Part shown: one piece after another, positions 9,301-17,034 of the stretch
Layout: the number at the start of each line of letters is the position of its first letter
Position numbering within the stretch: position 1 is the first letter of the stretch
DNA from: Calditrichota bacterium
GTDB taxonomy: Bacteria; Calditrichota; Calditrichia; Calditrichales; Calditrichaceae
DNA length: 60,004 nucleotides
Assembly: GCA_003854985.1 (NCBI GenBank)
Contig: RQOG01000165.1
Span: 1 to 60,004 of the forward strand
Direction: 5' to 3'
Made by a program: the position numbers and the translations under genes
The notes under the pieces: generated by a model
Told to the model about the DNA's origin: nothing
What the model saw: the letters and a program-made list of their open reading frames with translations, nothing else
Database searches by the model: none

Positions 9301-9348
9301 AAAATAAATCAAATATATTTTAAAAATATATTAAATGGAGGTTTTATC

Positions 9349-9705
9349 ATGCCGTTGGGAGATAGAACGGGGCCATTGGGATATGGTCCGATGACCGGCA
9401 GAGCCTCAGGTTATTGTGCAGGTTATCCGGGTCCCGGATATATAAATCTAAGTTCAGGCTGGGGCTTTGGATTTGGTCGTGGAAGGAGAGGCCGGGGAAA
9501 CTGGTTTTTAGGAGCAGGACGGGGATGGTGGCCACAGACCGTGTATGGATATCCTTATCATAGAGATTATTTGTACAAAACTGAAATATCAAAGGAAGAT
9601 GAGATAGAATTACTGAAGCGCCAGGCCGATCAGATGCAAAAAATGCTCAGTGAGGTTAACCGGCGCATGCAGGAATTAGAATCGGATAAAAAAGAAAAAG
9701 CATAG
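9349..9705 (+). CDS. DUF5320 family protein
   Basis: 118 aa with a strong GGAGG site. The signature N-terminus MPLGDRTGPLGYGPMTGRAS then GYCAGYPGPG is that of DUF5320, a Gly/Arg-rich domain found in archaea and anaerobic bacteria. The middle is Gly/Trp/Arg-rich (GFGFGRGRRGRGNW) and the C-terminus (about 80-118) is a coiled coil (KEDEIELLKRQADQMQKML). No function is established. In other genomes the family sits beside NifX/NifB-type proteins, Mrp/NBP35 ATPases and radical SAM genes, and the same partners follow here. A role in metallocofactor handling is inference from context. Confidence 0.85.
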   Translation: MPLGDRTGPLGYGPMTGRASGYCAGYPGPGYINLSSGWGFGFGRGRRGRGNWFLGAGRGWWPQTVYGYPYHRDYLYKTEISKEDEIELLKRQADQMQKMLSEVNRRMQELESDKKEKA

Positions 9706-10063
9706 TTTTATTTGGAATAACTTGAAATTTATGGGAAATCCGGATTTTAAGAGAAAACACTAATACCGAATATTCCGGATTGAAATAATTAATGTTTCAA
9801 ACAAAGCGCAAATAATAAAAGAGATATAGTTGACCGGGAAAAAGAATAAGATGGATTTTATTATAAAGATTAATACAAAAAAGATCAAAATCTACAAATT
9901 CTGAGACAGTAAATTTTAATAGATATTATTTAATATACTTTTGTTTGAAAACGATAATCACTCCCATAATGCTTTTTCTGGATTATTATCTTTTCTTTTT
10001 CTTTCTTGAATAGAAGTCAGAATAGAAAAGGCAAAAATAAAAATACCGGAAGGTTGATTATAG
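9706..10063. other. Intergenic stretch before def
   Basis: 358 bp with no credible gene. It holds a 12-bp palindrome AAATCCGGATTT (9736-9747), a second CCGGATT copy about 35 bp later, and a weak Fur-box-like site (TGAAAACGATAATCA, 9946-9960) about 100 bp before def. It probably contains the def promoter. Confidence 0.4.
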
Positions 10064-10570
10064 ATGTATGAATTACAAAACGAGAAGAAGACATCGATCA
10101 GGCAATTTATTAAAGATTTGCATTACAATGATATGAGATTGTATTTATATCCGGATCAGGTTTTAAGAGACAGTACTAATTATATAACCGCTTTCGACTC
10201 AGATCTTCATTGGCTTGCTACCCGAATGTTTGACTCTATGCGTTTGTACGGGGGTATTGGCTTAGCTGCCCCTCAGATAGGGTTAAGTTCCAAAATTGTG
10301 GCTGTTGATATCGAGGGAATGCATAATTTTCTGATTAACCCGGAAATTCTGTCGTATACCCTTGAGAGTGAAATCAAATCCGAAGGTTGTTTAAGTATCC
10401 CCGGACGTACATTTGATATTGATCGATCGCTTAAAATTGAAGTTATTGCTTATAATTTAGCTGGAAAAAAATTACACTTTGAGGCAAAAGGATTTACCGC
10501 CCGGGTAATCCAGCATGAAATTGATCATTTAAACGGTGTTCTAATTTGTGATAATGAGGTAAAAAAATAG
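10064..10570 (+). CDS. def: Peptide deformylase
   Basis: 168 aa. All three catalytic motifs are present: GIGLAAPQIG (about 64-73), EGCLSIPG (about 107-114, Cys metal ligand) and QHEIDHLNG (about 149-157, HExxH). The enzyme removes the N-formyl group from nascent proteins using Fe(II) or a similar metal. The first 23 residues precede the usual start (MRLYLYPDQVLRD); the ATG at 10133 lacks a ribosome binding site, while 10064 has AAGG about 11 nt upstream, so the longer form is kept with moderate certainty. Unusually for def, no fmt or priA lies next to it; it sits inside the metal-related island. Confidence 0.93.
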   Translation: MYELQNEKKTSIRQFIKDLHYNDMRLYLYPDQVLRDSTNYITAFDSDLHWLATRMFDSMRLYGGIGLAAPQIGLSSKIVAVDIEGMHNFLINPEILSYTLESEIKSEGCLSIPGRTFDIDRSLKIEVIAYNLAGKKLHFEAKGFTARVIQHEIDHLNGVLICDNEVKK

Positions 10571-10994
10571 ATAATATTTTTGCGCTTTTAAGATTTAATG
10601 TGAAGTGAGTGATTTGGTTTATAGCTGTTCCATATGTATTGATTTTCTGGTTAAGTAACCAATAAACTGATAATCATTATATTTTTTGATAATGAAAATT
10701 TGGAAATAAGCTGATAAAAAAACCATTAAGCGCTAAAGGCAGATTGTGAATGAAACATTTCCAAGCCTATCAGCACGAAAAGTATACATAAAACAGTTTT
10801 ATACATACAGATAGAATAGCTTCCATTAATTCATAAAAATACTCAACCGGGTAATTGTGTTTTGGTTGAGTCGCGAATAAAGTTTTAGGTATGATTTTTA
10901 ATTCATTTAATAAAATTTGTGAAAAAACTAATTTAAAATCAAAGATATGAAAATCTCTTAAAACACATAACAAAAAAAGGAGAAAGATTTAACT
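10571..10994. other. Intergenic stretch before the FAD oxidoreductase
   Basis: 424 bp, very AT-rich. I see no credible gene: the 67-aa minus frame at 10770-10973 has no family signal. A 7-1-7 Fur-like site TGATAATCATTATAT is at 10668-10682 and a half-site TGATAAT at 10687. The ribosome binding site AAGGAG of the next gene ends the region. Confidence 0.4.
10668..10682. promoter_or_regulatory. Possible Fur-type site
   Basis: TGATAATCATTATAT matches the 7-1-7 Fur consensus TGATAATNATTATCA except at its last two bases. It is about 310 bp upstream of the oxidoreductase start. In AT-rich DNA such matches arise by chance, hence low confidence. Confidence 0.3.
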
Positions 10995-12335
10995 ATGGAA
11001 ACGGATATTCTGGTTATCGGCGGCGGACCTGCAGGGATGGTCAGTGCAATTACTGCGAGAAGATATTATCCCGATAAAAAGATTAAACTCATCAGAAATG
11101 TTTTAAACGGATGCGTGCCATGCGGCATTCCTTATATGTTTTACAGCCTGAAAGATCCAACTGAAAACAAGATGGGAATCGCCCCTCTGGAGAACAATAA
11201 AATTGATGTTTTCGTTGATGAAGCGATCTCTATAAATCGTACACAAAAAACGGTAACTACGGTCACGGGAAAATCCTATGGCTACAAAAAACTGATCCTC
11301 GCTCTCGGCTCAAAACCGATGGTACCTCCCATTCCGGGTATAGATAAGGCTGGCGTTTATCCGGTATATAAAGATATGGATTTTCTATTGCCTTCTGTTC
11401 AGGAAGTAAAAAAGAGTAAAAAGGTAATCGTAATAGGCGGAGGATTTATCGGAGTAGAATTTGCCGATGAAATTTCAAAAATAAATGGCAAAGAAGTTGT
11501 CTTAATAGAGACTCTGGATAGAATACTGGCCAATTCCTTCGATAAAGAATTTTCACAAATGGCTCATGAAAAGCTTACAGCAAGGGGTGTAAAGGTAATC
11601 GTAAAACAGTCTGTCAAGGAAATAATCGGAAAAGACCGGGTTGAAAAGGTTCGCCTTTCGTCCGGAGAAGAAATAGAGGCAGATAGTATAATTCTTGGTA
11701 CGGGCGCTGTACCCACTACGAAGATTGCTGTGGACGCAGGACTCGCGATTGGCATGGGCAAAGGTATTTGGGTCGATGAATATATGAGAACCACCGATCC
11801 CGATATTTTCGCTGTGGGAGACTGCGCCGGAAAGCGGGATTTTTATACACGAAAAGATACTGCCGTTATGCTGGCTTCAACTGCTACAGCTGAGGCAAGA
11901 GTTGCCGGAGCTAATTTGTATAAACTTCAGGTGATCCGCGAAAATAAAGGTACAATCGCTATTTATTCAACCTATGTTGACGGATTAATAATGGGTTCTG
12001 CAGGACTTACCGAAGTTACCGCAAAAAAAGAAAATTTTGATATTGTAACCGGATCTTCCCAGACCATTGATAAACACCCAGGTACGCTGCCCGGTGCTCA
12101 TACGATAAATGTAAAATTGATCTTTTCCAGAAAAGCAGGAATTTTACTTGGAGGACAGGTTACAGGAGGTCCCTGTTGCGGTGAATTGATTAATATCATT
12201 GGTATGGCCATTCAACAAAGAGTTTCCTATACTGAGCTGGAGACTTTGCAGATGGCCACGCATCCATTTGTCACTGCGGCGCCGACAATGTATCCAATTG
12301 TTATGGCCGCTCTCGATGCTTCGAAGAAAATATAA
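10995..12335 (+). CDS. FAD-dependent pyridine nucleotide-disulfide oxidoreductase (CoA-disulfide/persulfide reductase-like)
   Basis: 446 aa. FAD-binding GGGPAGMVSA is at residues 8-17, the NAD(P) fold VIVIGGGFIGVEFADE near 143-158 and the second FAD motif IFAVGDCAG near 268-276. The redox-active segment NGCVPCGIPY is near 41-50, and the C-terminal dimerisation domain carries GGPCCGELIN and THPFVTAAPT. The family includes CoA-disulfide reductase, NADH oxidase and CoA-dependent persulfide reductase, all using a single Cys just after the first FAD helix. Here that region holds two cysteines (CVPC), and the C-terminus adds a CC pair. A thiol or polysulfide substrate is likely. The next genes encode CoA-pathway proteins, which fits CoA thiol chemistry (inference). 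Confidence 0.85.
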   Translation: METDILVIGGGPAGMVSAITARRYYPDKKIKLIRNVLNGCVPCGIPYMFYSLKDPTENKMGIAPLENNKIDVFVDEAISINRTQKTVTTVTGKSYGYKKLILALGSKPMVPPIPGIDKAGVYPVYKDMDFLLPSVQEVKKSKKVIVIGGGFIGVEFADEISKINGKEVVLIETLDRILANSFDKEFSQMAHEKLTARGVKVIVKQSVKEIIGKDRVEKVRLSSGEEIEADSIILGTGAVPTTKIAVDAGLAIGMGKGIWVDEYMRTTDPDIFAVGDCAGKRDFYTRKDTAVMLASTATAEARVAGANLYKLQVIRENKGTIAIYSTYVDGLIMGSAGLTEVTAKKENFDIVTGSSQTIDKHPGTLPGAHTINVKLIFSRKAGILLGGQVTGGPCCGELINIIGMAIQQRVSYTELETLQMATHPFVTAAPTMYPIVMAALDASKKI

Positions 12336-12365
12336 CAAGACATTAGCATAAGCTATACTGATTAT

Positions 12366-12413
12366 AGAGGCGGATTTATATCTCAGGCAACCAGATTATA
12401 AACCGCCTCTTTT
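12366..12413 (+). terminator. Strong hairpin between the oxidoreductase and panD
   Basis: AGAGGCGG-TTTATA pairs with TATAAA-CCGCCTCT (14 pairs, one bulged A), followed by only four T and then A. It could be an intrinsic terminator, or an attenuator or processing hairpin, since the panD ribosome binding site starts 18 bp further on. Confidence 0.65.
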
Positions 12414-12441
12414 AAAAGATTATTTGTCATGGAGTAAGGTT

Positions 12442-12789
12442 GTGTTTCGTCAAGTTCTAAAATCGAAAATACAGAATGTTATTATAACCAATAAAGAATT
12501 GAATTATAATGGCAGTATTGGTATAGATCAAGCATTAATTCAGGCAAGCGATATGATCCCTGGTGAGAAAGTCCAGGTGTTAAATTTTAATAACGGAAAG
12601 CGATTTGAAACATACATCATCGAAGAAAAGCCTGATTCAGGTATAATCGCTTTATACGGTCCCGCAGCCAGACAGGGCGAAATAGGAGACAAACTTTGTA
12701 TTATCTCATATGCTTTCATAAATCATTCGGAAAATGAAAGCCTAAAACCTAAAATTATATTGGTTGATCAAAGGAATAAGCCTTTATGA
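12442..12789 (+). CDS. panD: Aspartate 1-decarboxylase (pyruvoyl-dependent)
   Basis: 115 aa from a GTG start. GGAG lies 7 nt before the GTG, and with this start the self-cleavage pair falls at Gly24-Ser25 and the catalytic Arg and Tyr at 54 and 58, exactly the E. coli PanD numbering. A longer frame from TTG at 12424 adds six residues and spoils this match. The proenzyme cuts itself at Gly24-Ser25 to make the pyruvoyl group, then converts L-aspartate to beta-alanine for pantothenate and CoA. The C-terminal KIILVDQRNKP is the usual family tail. It overlaps the next gene by 4 bp (ATGA), so the two are translationally coupled. Confidence 0.95.
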   Translation: MFRQVLKSKIQNVIITNKELNYNGSIGIDQALIQASDMIPGEKVQVLNFNNGKRFETYIIEEKPDSGIIALYGPAARQGEIGDKLCIISYAFINHSENESLKPKIILVDQRNKPL

Positions 12790-13664
12790 AAACTTATCTG
12801 GATTGTATCCCCTGCTTTTTTAAACAGGCGTTACAGGCTGCCCGCATCGCCGGCGTTGATGAATCTACACAGCTTTTGATCCTCAACGAGACTGCCCGGG
12901 TTCTGCCGGAATTTCCACTGGAATCAACCCCGCCGGAAATGGCCAGAATTATTTATAAACTGGTCACTAGAATTACCGGAGTAGACGACCCGTATAGAAT
13001 CATCAAGGAAAGGAGTAACCGCCTTGCCCTGGGAATATACAATCGGCTTATTGATATAATGACTAACAGCCGGGATCGAATTTTAACTGCATTGGAATTA
13101 GCTGCTGCGGGAAATATTATTGATTTTGGAGTGAAAAATATACCGGATATTAATGAAGAACTGGAGAAAATTTTAGCCGACAAAACAAAGTCCATTACAA
13201 ATGGCGGTTCTGCATTTTTCGAATATGAAAAGTTCAAATCTGCGCTTAGCAGAGCAAATACGATTTTATACCTGGCAGACAATGCGGGAGAAATTGTATT
13301 TGACCGGATACTGATTGAAGAAATTCAAAAGAATTATCCTGATAAGAAACTGATTTTCGCCGTTAAGGAAAAACCAGCTATTAATGATGCCTTATTAAAA
13401 GATGCATTGGATTGCGGTATTGGTGAAATTGCCGAAATAATTTCTTCCGGCTCAGACGCACCCGGAACCTTACTTCCCTACTGTTCGCAATCCTTTCTTA
13501 AAATATTTAAAAGCGCCGATTTAATCATCAGTAAAGGACAAGGTAATTATGAATCCCTTTCAGGAAGTGAGCAACCTATATTTTATCTTCTGATTGCAAA
13601 ATGTGAGGTGATCGCAGATCATATCGGCTGTCAAACCGGAGATGTCGTTTTGCTATCGGATTAA
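12786..13664 (+). CDS. DUF89 (ARMT1-like) damage-control phosphatase family protein
   Basis: 292 aa. The N-terminal Cys7-Ile-Pro-Cys10 pair (DCIPCFFKQAL) marks the prokaryotic DUF89 branch. The metal-phosphatase core has LADNAGEIVFDRIL (about 160-173), KEKPAINDAL (about 194-203) and SKGQGNYESL (about 250-259), supplying the Asp, Asn and Asp ligands of the family. DUF89 enzymes remove phosphate from damaged or surplus phosphometabolites; a pantothenate-kinase-fused branch acts on 4'-phosphopantetheine and its oxidised forms. Overlap with panD suggests a substrate in the pantothenate/CoA route (inference). Confidence 0.85.
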   Translation: MKTYLDCIPCFFKQALQAARIAGVDESTQLLILNETARVLPEFPLESTPPEMARIIYKLVTRITGVDDPYRIIKERSNRLALGIYNRLIDIMTNSRDRILTALELAAAGNIIDFGVKNIPDINEELEKILADKTKSITNGGSAFFEYEKFKSALSRANTILYLADNAGEIVFDRILIEEIQKNYPDKKLIFAVKEKPAINDALLKDALDCGIGEIAEIISSGSDAPGTLLPYCSQSFLKIFKSADLIISKGQGNYESLSGSEQPIFYLLIAKCEVIADHIGCQTGDVVLLSD

Positions 13665-13724
13665 TCTTGTAAGGTAGCTGTTTTAATAATTAGGTCAGTT
13701 ATAATATAAATAGGAATTTTATCA

Positions 13725-14549
13725 ATGGCGGCAAATAAAGAGAAAAATATCGAATTTGAAGAGCAGAATAAACGTATCACAGGTATTATGGATAGTATTA
13801 AAAACCGCATTGTTGTTTTTAGCGGAAAAGGCGGAGTTGGCAAAACAACAGTATCTGTTAATCTGGCTTATGCTCTGGTTAAGAAGCATCTAAAAGTGGG
13901 CTTATTGGATGCAGATATTACAGGTCCGAATGTTCCCAAGATGACGGGAGCTAATTCTCCCTACATGGTTGAAGAAAACTCATCCTTGATAAAGCCTAAT
14001 GTGAAGGATGGATTATCTATTATTTCCATTGAATCAATGGTTCCTAAAGACACTCCGGTTATCTGGAGAGGACCGCTGCGATCTAATGCAATACGCCAAT
14101 TTCTCGGAGATGTAATCTGGGGTGAACTGGATTTTCTTTTAGCAGACTTACCACCGGGAACCGGCGATGAAGTCTTGACCTCTGTTCAATCCATGAAGCC
14201 TAATATGGCTATTGTAGTCACAACGCCTCAGGAAGTATCGCTGATCGACTGCCGCAGAGCGGTAAATATGGCTAAAAAAATGAATATACCGATTATAGGG
14301 GTTGTAGAAAACATGGCAGGCCTGGTATGTCCATACTGTGAAAAAATAATAGAAGTGTTCGGAAGCGGCGGGGGTGAAAGCATGGCCGGACAAATGAATG
14401 TAAATTTTCTAGGCCGTATCCCTATGGAAATAAATAACCGTCTGGCCGGAGATCAGGGTAAACCAATGGTTTTACATCGTCCTGAAAGCCAAACAGCAAA
14501 AATGTTTGATCTGATTGCGGATAGCGTGCAAAAATTGCTGCACAATTAA
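13725..14549 (+). CDS. Mrp/NBP35 (ApbC) family Fe-S carrier P-loop ATPase
   Basis: 274 aa. The deviant Walker A Lys35-Gly-Gly-Val-Gly-Lys40-Thr-Thr, LLDADITGPNVPKM near 63-76, the Walker B segment LLADLPPGTGDE near 139-150 and the family hallmark Cys202-Pro-Tyr-Cys205 are all seen. The CxxC pair binds a bridging [4Fe-4S] cluster in a homodimer, which delivers clusters to client proteins in the cytosol. The MIP18-like N-domain of E. coli Mrp is absent; a separate DUF59 protein is encoded 4 kb downstream and could act as its partner. The ribosome binding site is AGGA. Confidence 0.92.
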   Translation: MAANKEKNIEFEEQNKRITGIMDSIKNRIVVFSGKGGVGKTTVSVNLAYALVKKHLKVGLLDADITGPNVPKMTGANSPYMVEENSSLIKPNVKDGLSIISIESMVPKDTPVIWRGPLRSNAIRQFLGDVIWGELDFLLADLPPGTGDEVLTSVQSMKPNMAIVVTTPQEVSLIDCRRAVNMAKKMNIPIIGVVENMAGLVCPYCEKIIEVFGSGGGESMAGQMNVNFLGRIPMEINNRLAGDQGKPMVLHRPESQTAKMFDLIADSVQKLLHN

Positions 14550-14569
14550 AAAAAAAGGAATATTTGATT

Positions 14570-15382
14570 GTGAAAGAAATTGGGGAAAAACAGTTTAAAG
14601 ATATTAAGAAATGGTTTACAGCCTATATCTTTAAATTTAAAAACGGCGATGAAAACTATCTACGCAATATTATTCTTAAAGAAGAGCATACTTTACGGGT
14701 CTGTAATGAGATCCTATATATTGGAAAAAATCTTGGACTGAAAAATCACGAGTTAAGGCTGGCGGAAACAATTGCACTTTTACATGATATTGGCCGCTTC
14801 GAACAGTATGATAAATATAGAACCTTTTCCGACCGGAAATCAGAAGATCATGCCAGTCTTGGCTTAAAAATTCTGGAAAAGTATAATGTTCTGAAAGATA
14901 TTGATGAGTTTAATAAAAAACTTATTTTTCGAACCATTGAATGCCATAATAAAGCATCGCTCCCTAAAAATGAAAGTAATATTTTTTTATTTTATATAAA
15001 ACTATTGCGTGACGCCGATAAATTGGATATCTGGAAAGTCGTCACCGATTATTATCAACGGCAAAACAGTTCCAGAAACAGCGCTGTGGAACTTGACCTT
15101 CCCGATACCGATGGTTTTTCAGAAAGCGTTTATCAGGATTTGATCGGTAAAAAAATAGTTGATTTCAGTAATATTAAAAACCTTAATGATTTTAAGTTAT
15201 TACAAATCGGCTGGATTTTTGATATCAATTTTGCATCGACCTTACGACGCATTCAATCCCGGCGATACCTCGAATTTATCCGGGACGTTCTACCTAAATC
15301 CCCGGAAATTCAAAGAGTATTTAACGTAGTAGACAATCATTTGAAACAACGTTTAGAAGAAGCCGGTGAAAAAGTGTTTTAA
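14570..15382 (+). CDS. HD domain phosphohydrolase
   Basis: 270 aa from GTG at 14570, which has GGAA 9 nt upstream; the TTG at 14564 is only 3 nt from that site. The HD signature is His40 (KEEHTLRV), His72-Asp73 (LLHDIGRFEQ), a downstream DHASLG and the terminal Asp in RDADKLD near 150. This is the metal-dependent phosphohydrolase fold acting on nucleotides or small phosphoesters. The exact substrate is unknown. It lies between the Mrp ATPase and the NifX-like gene, and follows Mrp by 20 bp, so it is probably in the same transcript. Confidence 0.8.
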   Translation: MKEIGEKQFKDIKKWFTAYIFKFKNGDENYLRNIILKEEHTLRVCNEILYIGKNLGLKNHELRLAETIALLHDIGRFEQYDKYRTFSDRKSEDHASLGLKILEKYNVLKDIDEFNKKLIFRTIECHNKASLPKNESNIFLFYIKLLRDADKLDIWKVVTDYYQRQNSSRNSAVELDLPDTDGFSESVYQDLIGKKIVDFSNIKNLNDFKLLQIGWIFDINFASTLRRIQSRRYLEFIRDVLPKSPEIQRVFNVVDNHLKQRLEEAGEKVF

Positions 15383-15397
15383 AAATTGTTTTGTCCC

Positions 15398-15423
15398 TGA
15401 TCTGGTTTTAAATAGCCAGATCA
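15398..15423. repeat. Inverted repeat after the HD gene
   Basis: TGATCTGG (15398-15405) and CCAGATCA (15416-15423) form a perfect 8-bp stem with a 10-nt loop. There is no T-tract. It may end or stabilise the upstream mRNA. Confidence 0.45.
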
Positions 15424-15499
15424 AATACAGATTATGGTTTTTACAGGTTATTGTTTATTATTTATTTATCATAATAATCAAGGAGTATTTGATTCTTGA

Positions 15500-15521
15500 A
15501 TAATGAACATATGTTCATTAT
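15500..15521. promoter_or_regulatory. 22-bp perfect palindrome, ArsR/SmtB-type candidate operator
   Basis: Each half reads ATAATGAACAT on its own strand, so the centre is TGAACATATGTTCA. This matches the TGAAC-N4-GTTCA core of ArsR/SmtB-family metal-sensor operators. It lies 119 bp upstream of the NifX-like gene in a 258-bp gap that separates it from the HD gene. No arsR-type gene is in the window. Confidence 0.6.
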
Positions 15522-15640
15522 ATTCACTGCTGAAAAATCAATCTATACAAAAAACGAGGTTCGATCAGTCGTAAAAACGATGGTAAAGATCTAAACCATA
15601 TTTAATTTTGATCAATTGATAATTACTGGAGAATTCTTTT

Positions 15641-15982
15641 ATGAAAATTGCATTTACAACCAGCGGCAAAACCTGGCGTGATCCGATTGATATTCGTTTC
15701 GGCAGAGCGAAAGGCTTTTTCATAGTGGATTCAGATACGGACGAAACATCTTTTATCGATAATTACGATAATACTGAAGCTTCTCAGGGTGCCGGAACCG
15801 GTGCGGCTTCTATGCTTGTTAACAACGGGGTTAAAGAAATTGTTACCGGCAAAATTGGCCCGAAGGCCGCTGCTGTTTTTAAAAAATCAGGAATAAAAGT
15901 CTGGGGTGGAATCGGTTATGCTTCCATCATCGAGGCTTATGAACGATATAAAAAGGGAAATTTAACCGAACAGATATTATAA
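15641..15982 (+). CDS. Dinitrogenase iron-molybdenum cofactor biosynthesis (NifX/NafY) domain protein
   Basis: 113 aa, a single NifX/NifB-C-terminal-like domain (PF02579). DIRFGRAKGFFIVD is near 18-31, SQGAGTGAASMLVNNGVKEI near 48-67, and GKIGPKAAAVFKKSGIKVW near 70-88. Stand-alone proteins of this fold bind Fe-S or Mo/Cu-S clusters, as in NifX and the orange protein ORP. They occur with Mrp/NBP35 ATPases in anaerobes that do not fix nitrogen. There are no nif structural genes here, so the role is presumably metal-sulfur cluster carriage. A GGAG site and the upstream ArsR-like palindrome suggest metal-controlled expression. Confidence 0.9.
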   Translation: MKIAFTTSGKTWRDPIDIRFGRAKGFFIVDSDTDETSFIDNYDNTEASQGAGTGAASMLVNNGVKEIVTGKIGPKAAAVFKKSGIKVWGGIGYASIIEAYERYKKGNLTEQIL

Positions 15983-16080
15983 ACGAATATTGAGAATGCG
16001 ACTTATGATAACAGGAAAGTTTATTTTGCTGTTTTGCTCTAATAATTTTTTTAAACCAAATTTAAAACGAGAGTAATCAA

Positions 16081-17034
16081 ATGCCGGATTTTGAACAACT
16101 GCCAATCGTTTTCGGGCCTGTGCCTTCCAGAAGGCTGGGACGAAGTCTGGGTATCAATAATATTCCTTATAAATGGTGCAGCTTTGCCTGTATCTATTGC
16201 CAAATCGGCGATACCATTAAATTACGTTATACCCGTCATAAAATTTATGATTCGGATTATATTTTTAAAACTATTCAGAAAAAATTAATTGATTTAGAAA
16301 AACAGCATGAACCGGTCGATTATCTGGCTTTTGTCCCTGATGGTGAACCTACGCTGGATATTAATCTCGGAGAGCATATCAGGAAACTAAAAAAACTATC
16401 TGTTCCTATTGCAGTGATAACAAATGCTTCGCTTATTTCTGATCCCCATGTGCAGGATGAATTATCTCTTTCTGACTGGATTTCTCTAAAAGTTGATGCG
16501 GTTGATCCATTGATCTGGAAAAAAATCGATCGTCCGCATGGAAAACTTAACCATCAGAAAATATTAGAAGGAATGCTTTCTTTCAAACAAAAATATAAAG
16601 GCATCCTTACTACGGAAACTATGCTGGTCAACGGTATTAATGATTTTGATGAAACAGCCGCGCAAACAGGTGATTTTCTTAAGCAATTACAACCGGATAT
16701 TGCTTATCTTTCCATCCCAACCCGGCCGCCGGCTGACAAAAATATTAAACCCGCAACTCCGGAATCCGTAAACAGGGTTTGGCAAATTATTTCTCCTAAA
16801 ATTAAAAGAGTAGAACTATTAACCGGATATGAAGGAAATGCCTTTGCCTCCAGCGGTGACATAAAAAAAGATATCCTGAGTATTACGGCTGTGCATCCGA
16901 TGAGACAGGATGCTGTGGATGAAATGCTTTCCCGTTTCAATAAAAAATGGGAATTGATTGATCAAATGATCGAAGATAACGAATTAATTAAAGCAAATTA
17001 TGATAATCATAATTTCTATTTAAGGAAGTTTTAA
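16081..17034 (+). CDS. Radical SAM protein, COG0731 group
   Basis: 317 aa. The radical SAM motif is Cys33-x3-Cys37-x2-Cys40 (KWCSFACIYCQIG), preceded by VFGPVPSRRLGRSLG, the opening typical of COG0731 proteins. A SAM-binding glycine-rich turn (PDGEPTLD) is near 96-103. COG0731 is related to the tRNA-wybutosine enzyme TYW1 family, but the bacterial stand-alone members have no proven substrate. The C-terminal ~80 residues form a winged-helix-like tail. Its stop abuts the start of the 10-TM transporter with no gap, so the two are cotranslated. Confidence 0.9.
   Translation: MPDFEQLPIVFGPVPSRRLGRSLGINNIPYKWCSFACIYCQIGDTIKLRYTRHKIYDSDYIFKTIQKKLIDLEKQHEPVDYLAFVPDGEPTLDINLGEHIRKLKKLSVPIAVITNASLISDPHVQDELSLSDWISLKVDAVDPLIWKKIDRPHGKLNHQKILEGMLSFKQKYKGILTTETMLVNGINDFDETAAQTGDFLKQLQPDIAYLSIPTRPPADKNIKPATPESVNRVWQIISPKIKRVELLTGYEGNAFASSGDIKKDILSITAVHPMRQDAVDEMLSRFNKKWELIDQMIEDNELIKANYDNHNFYLRKF

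Noticed and set aside
10770..10973. 67-aa minus frame before the oxidoreductase
   Set aside because: AT-rich, no motif, no ribosome binding site, and it overlaps the likely promoter.
15641..15982. Evidence for nitrogen fixation from the NifX-like gene
   Set aside because: NifX-type domains occur widely in non-fixing anaerobes; there is no nifHDK, nifB or nifE/N here.
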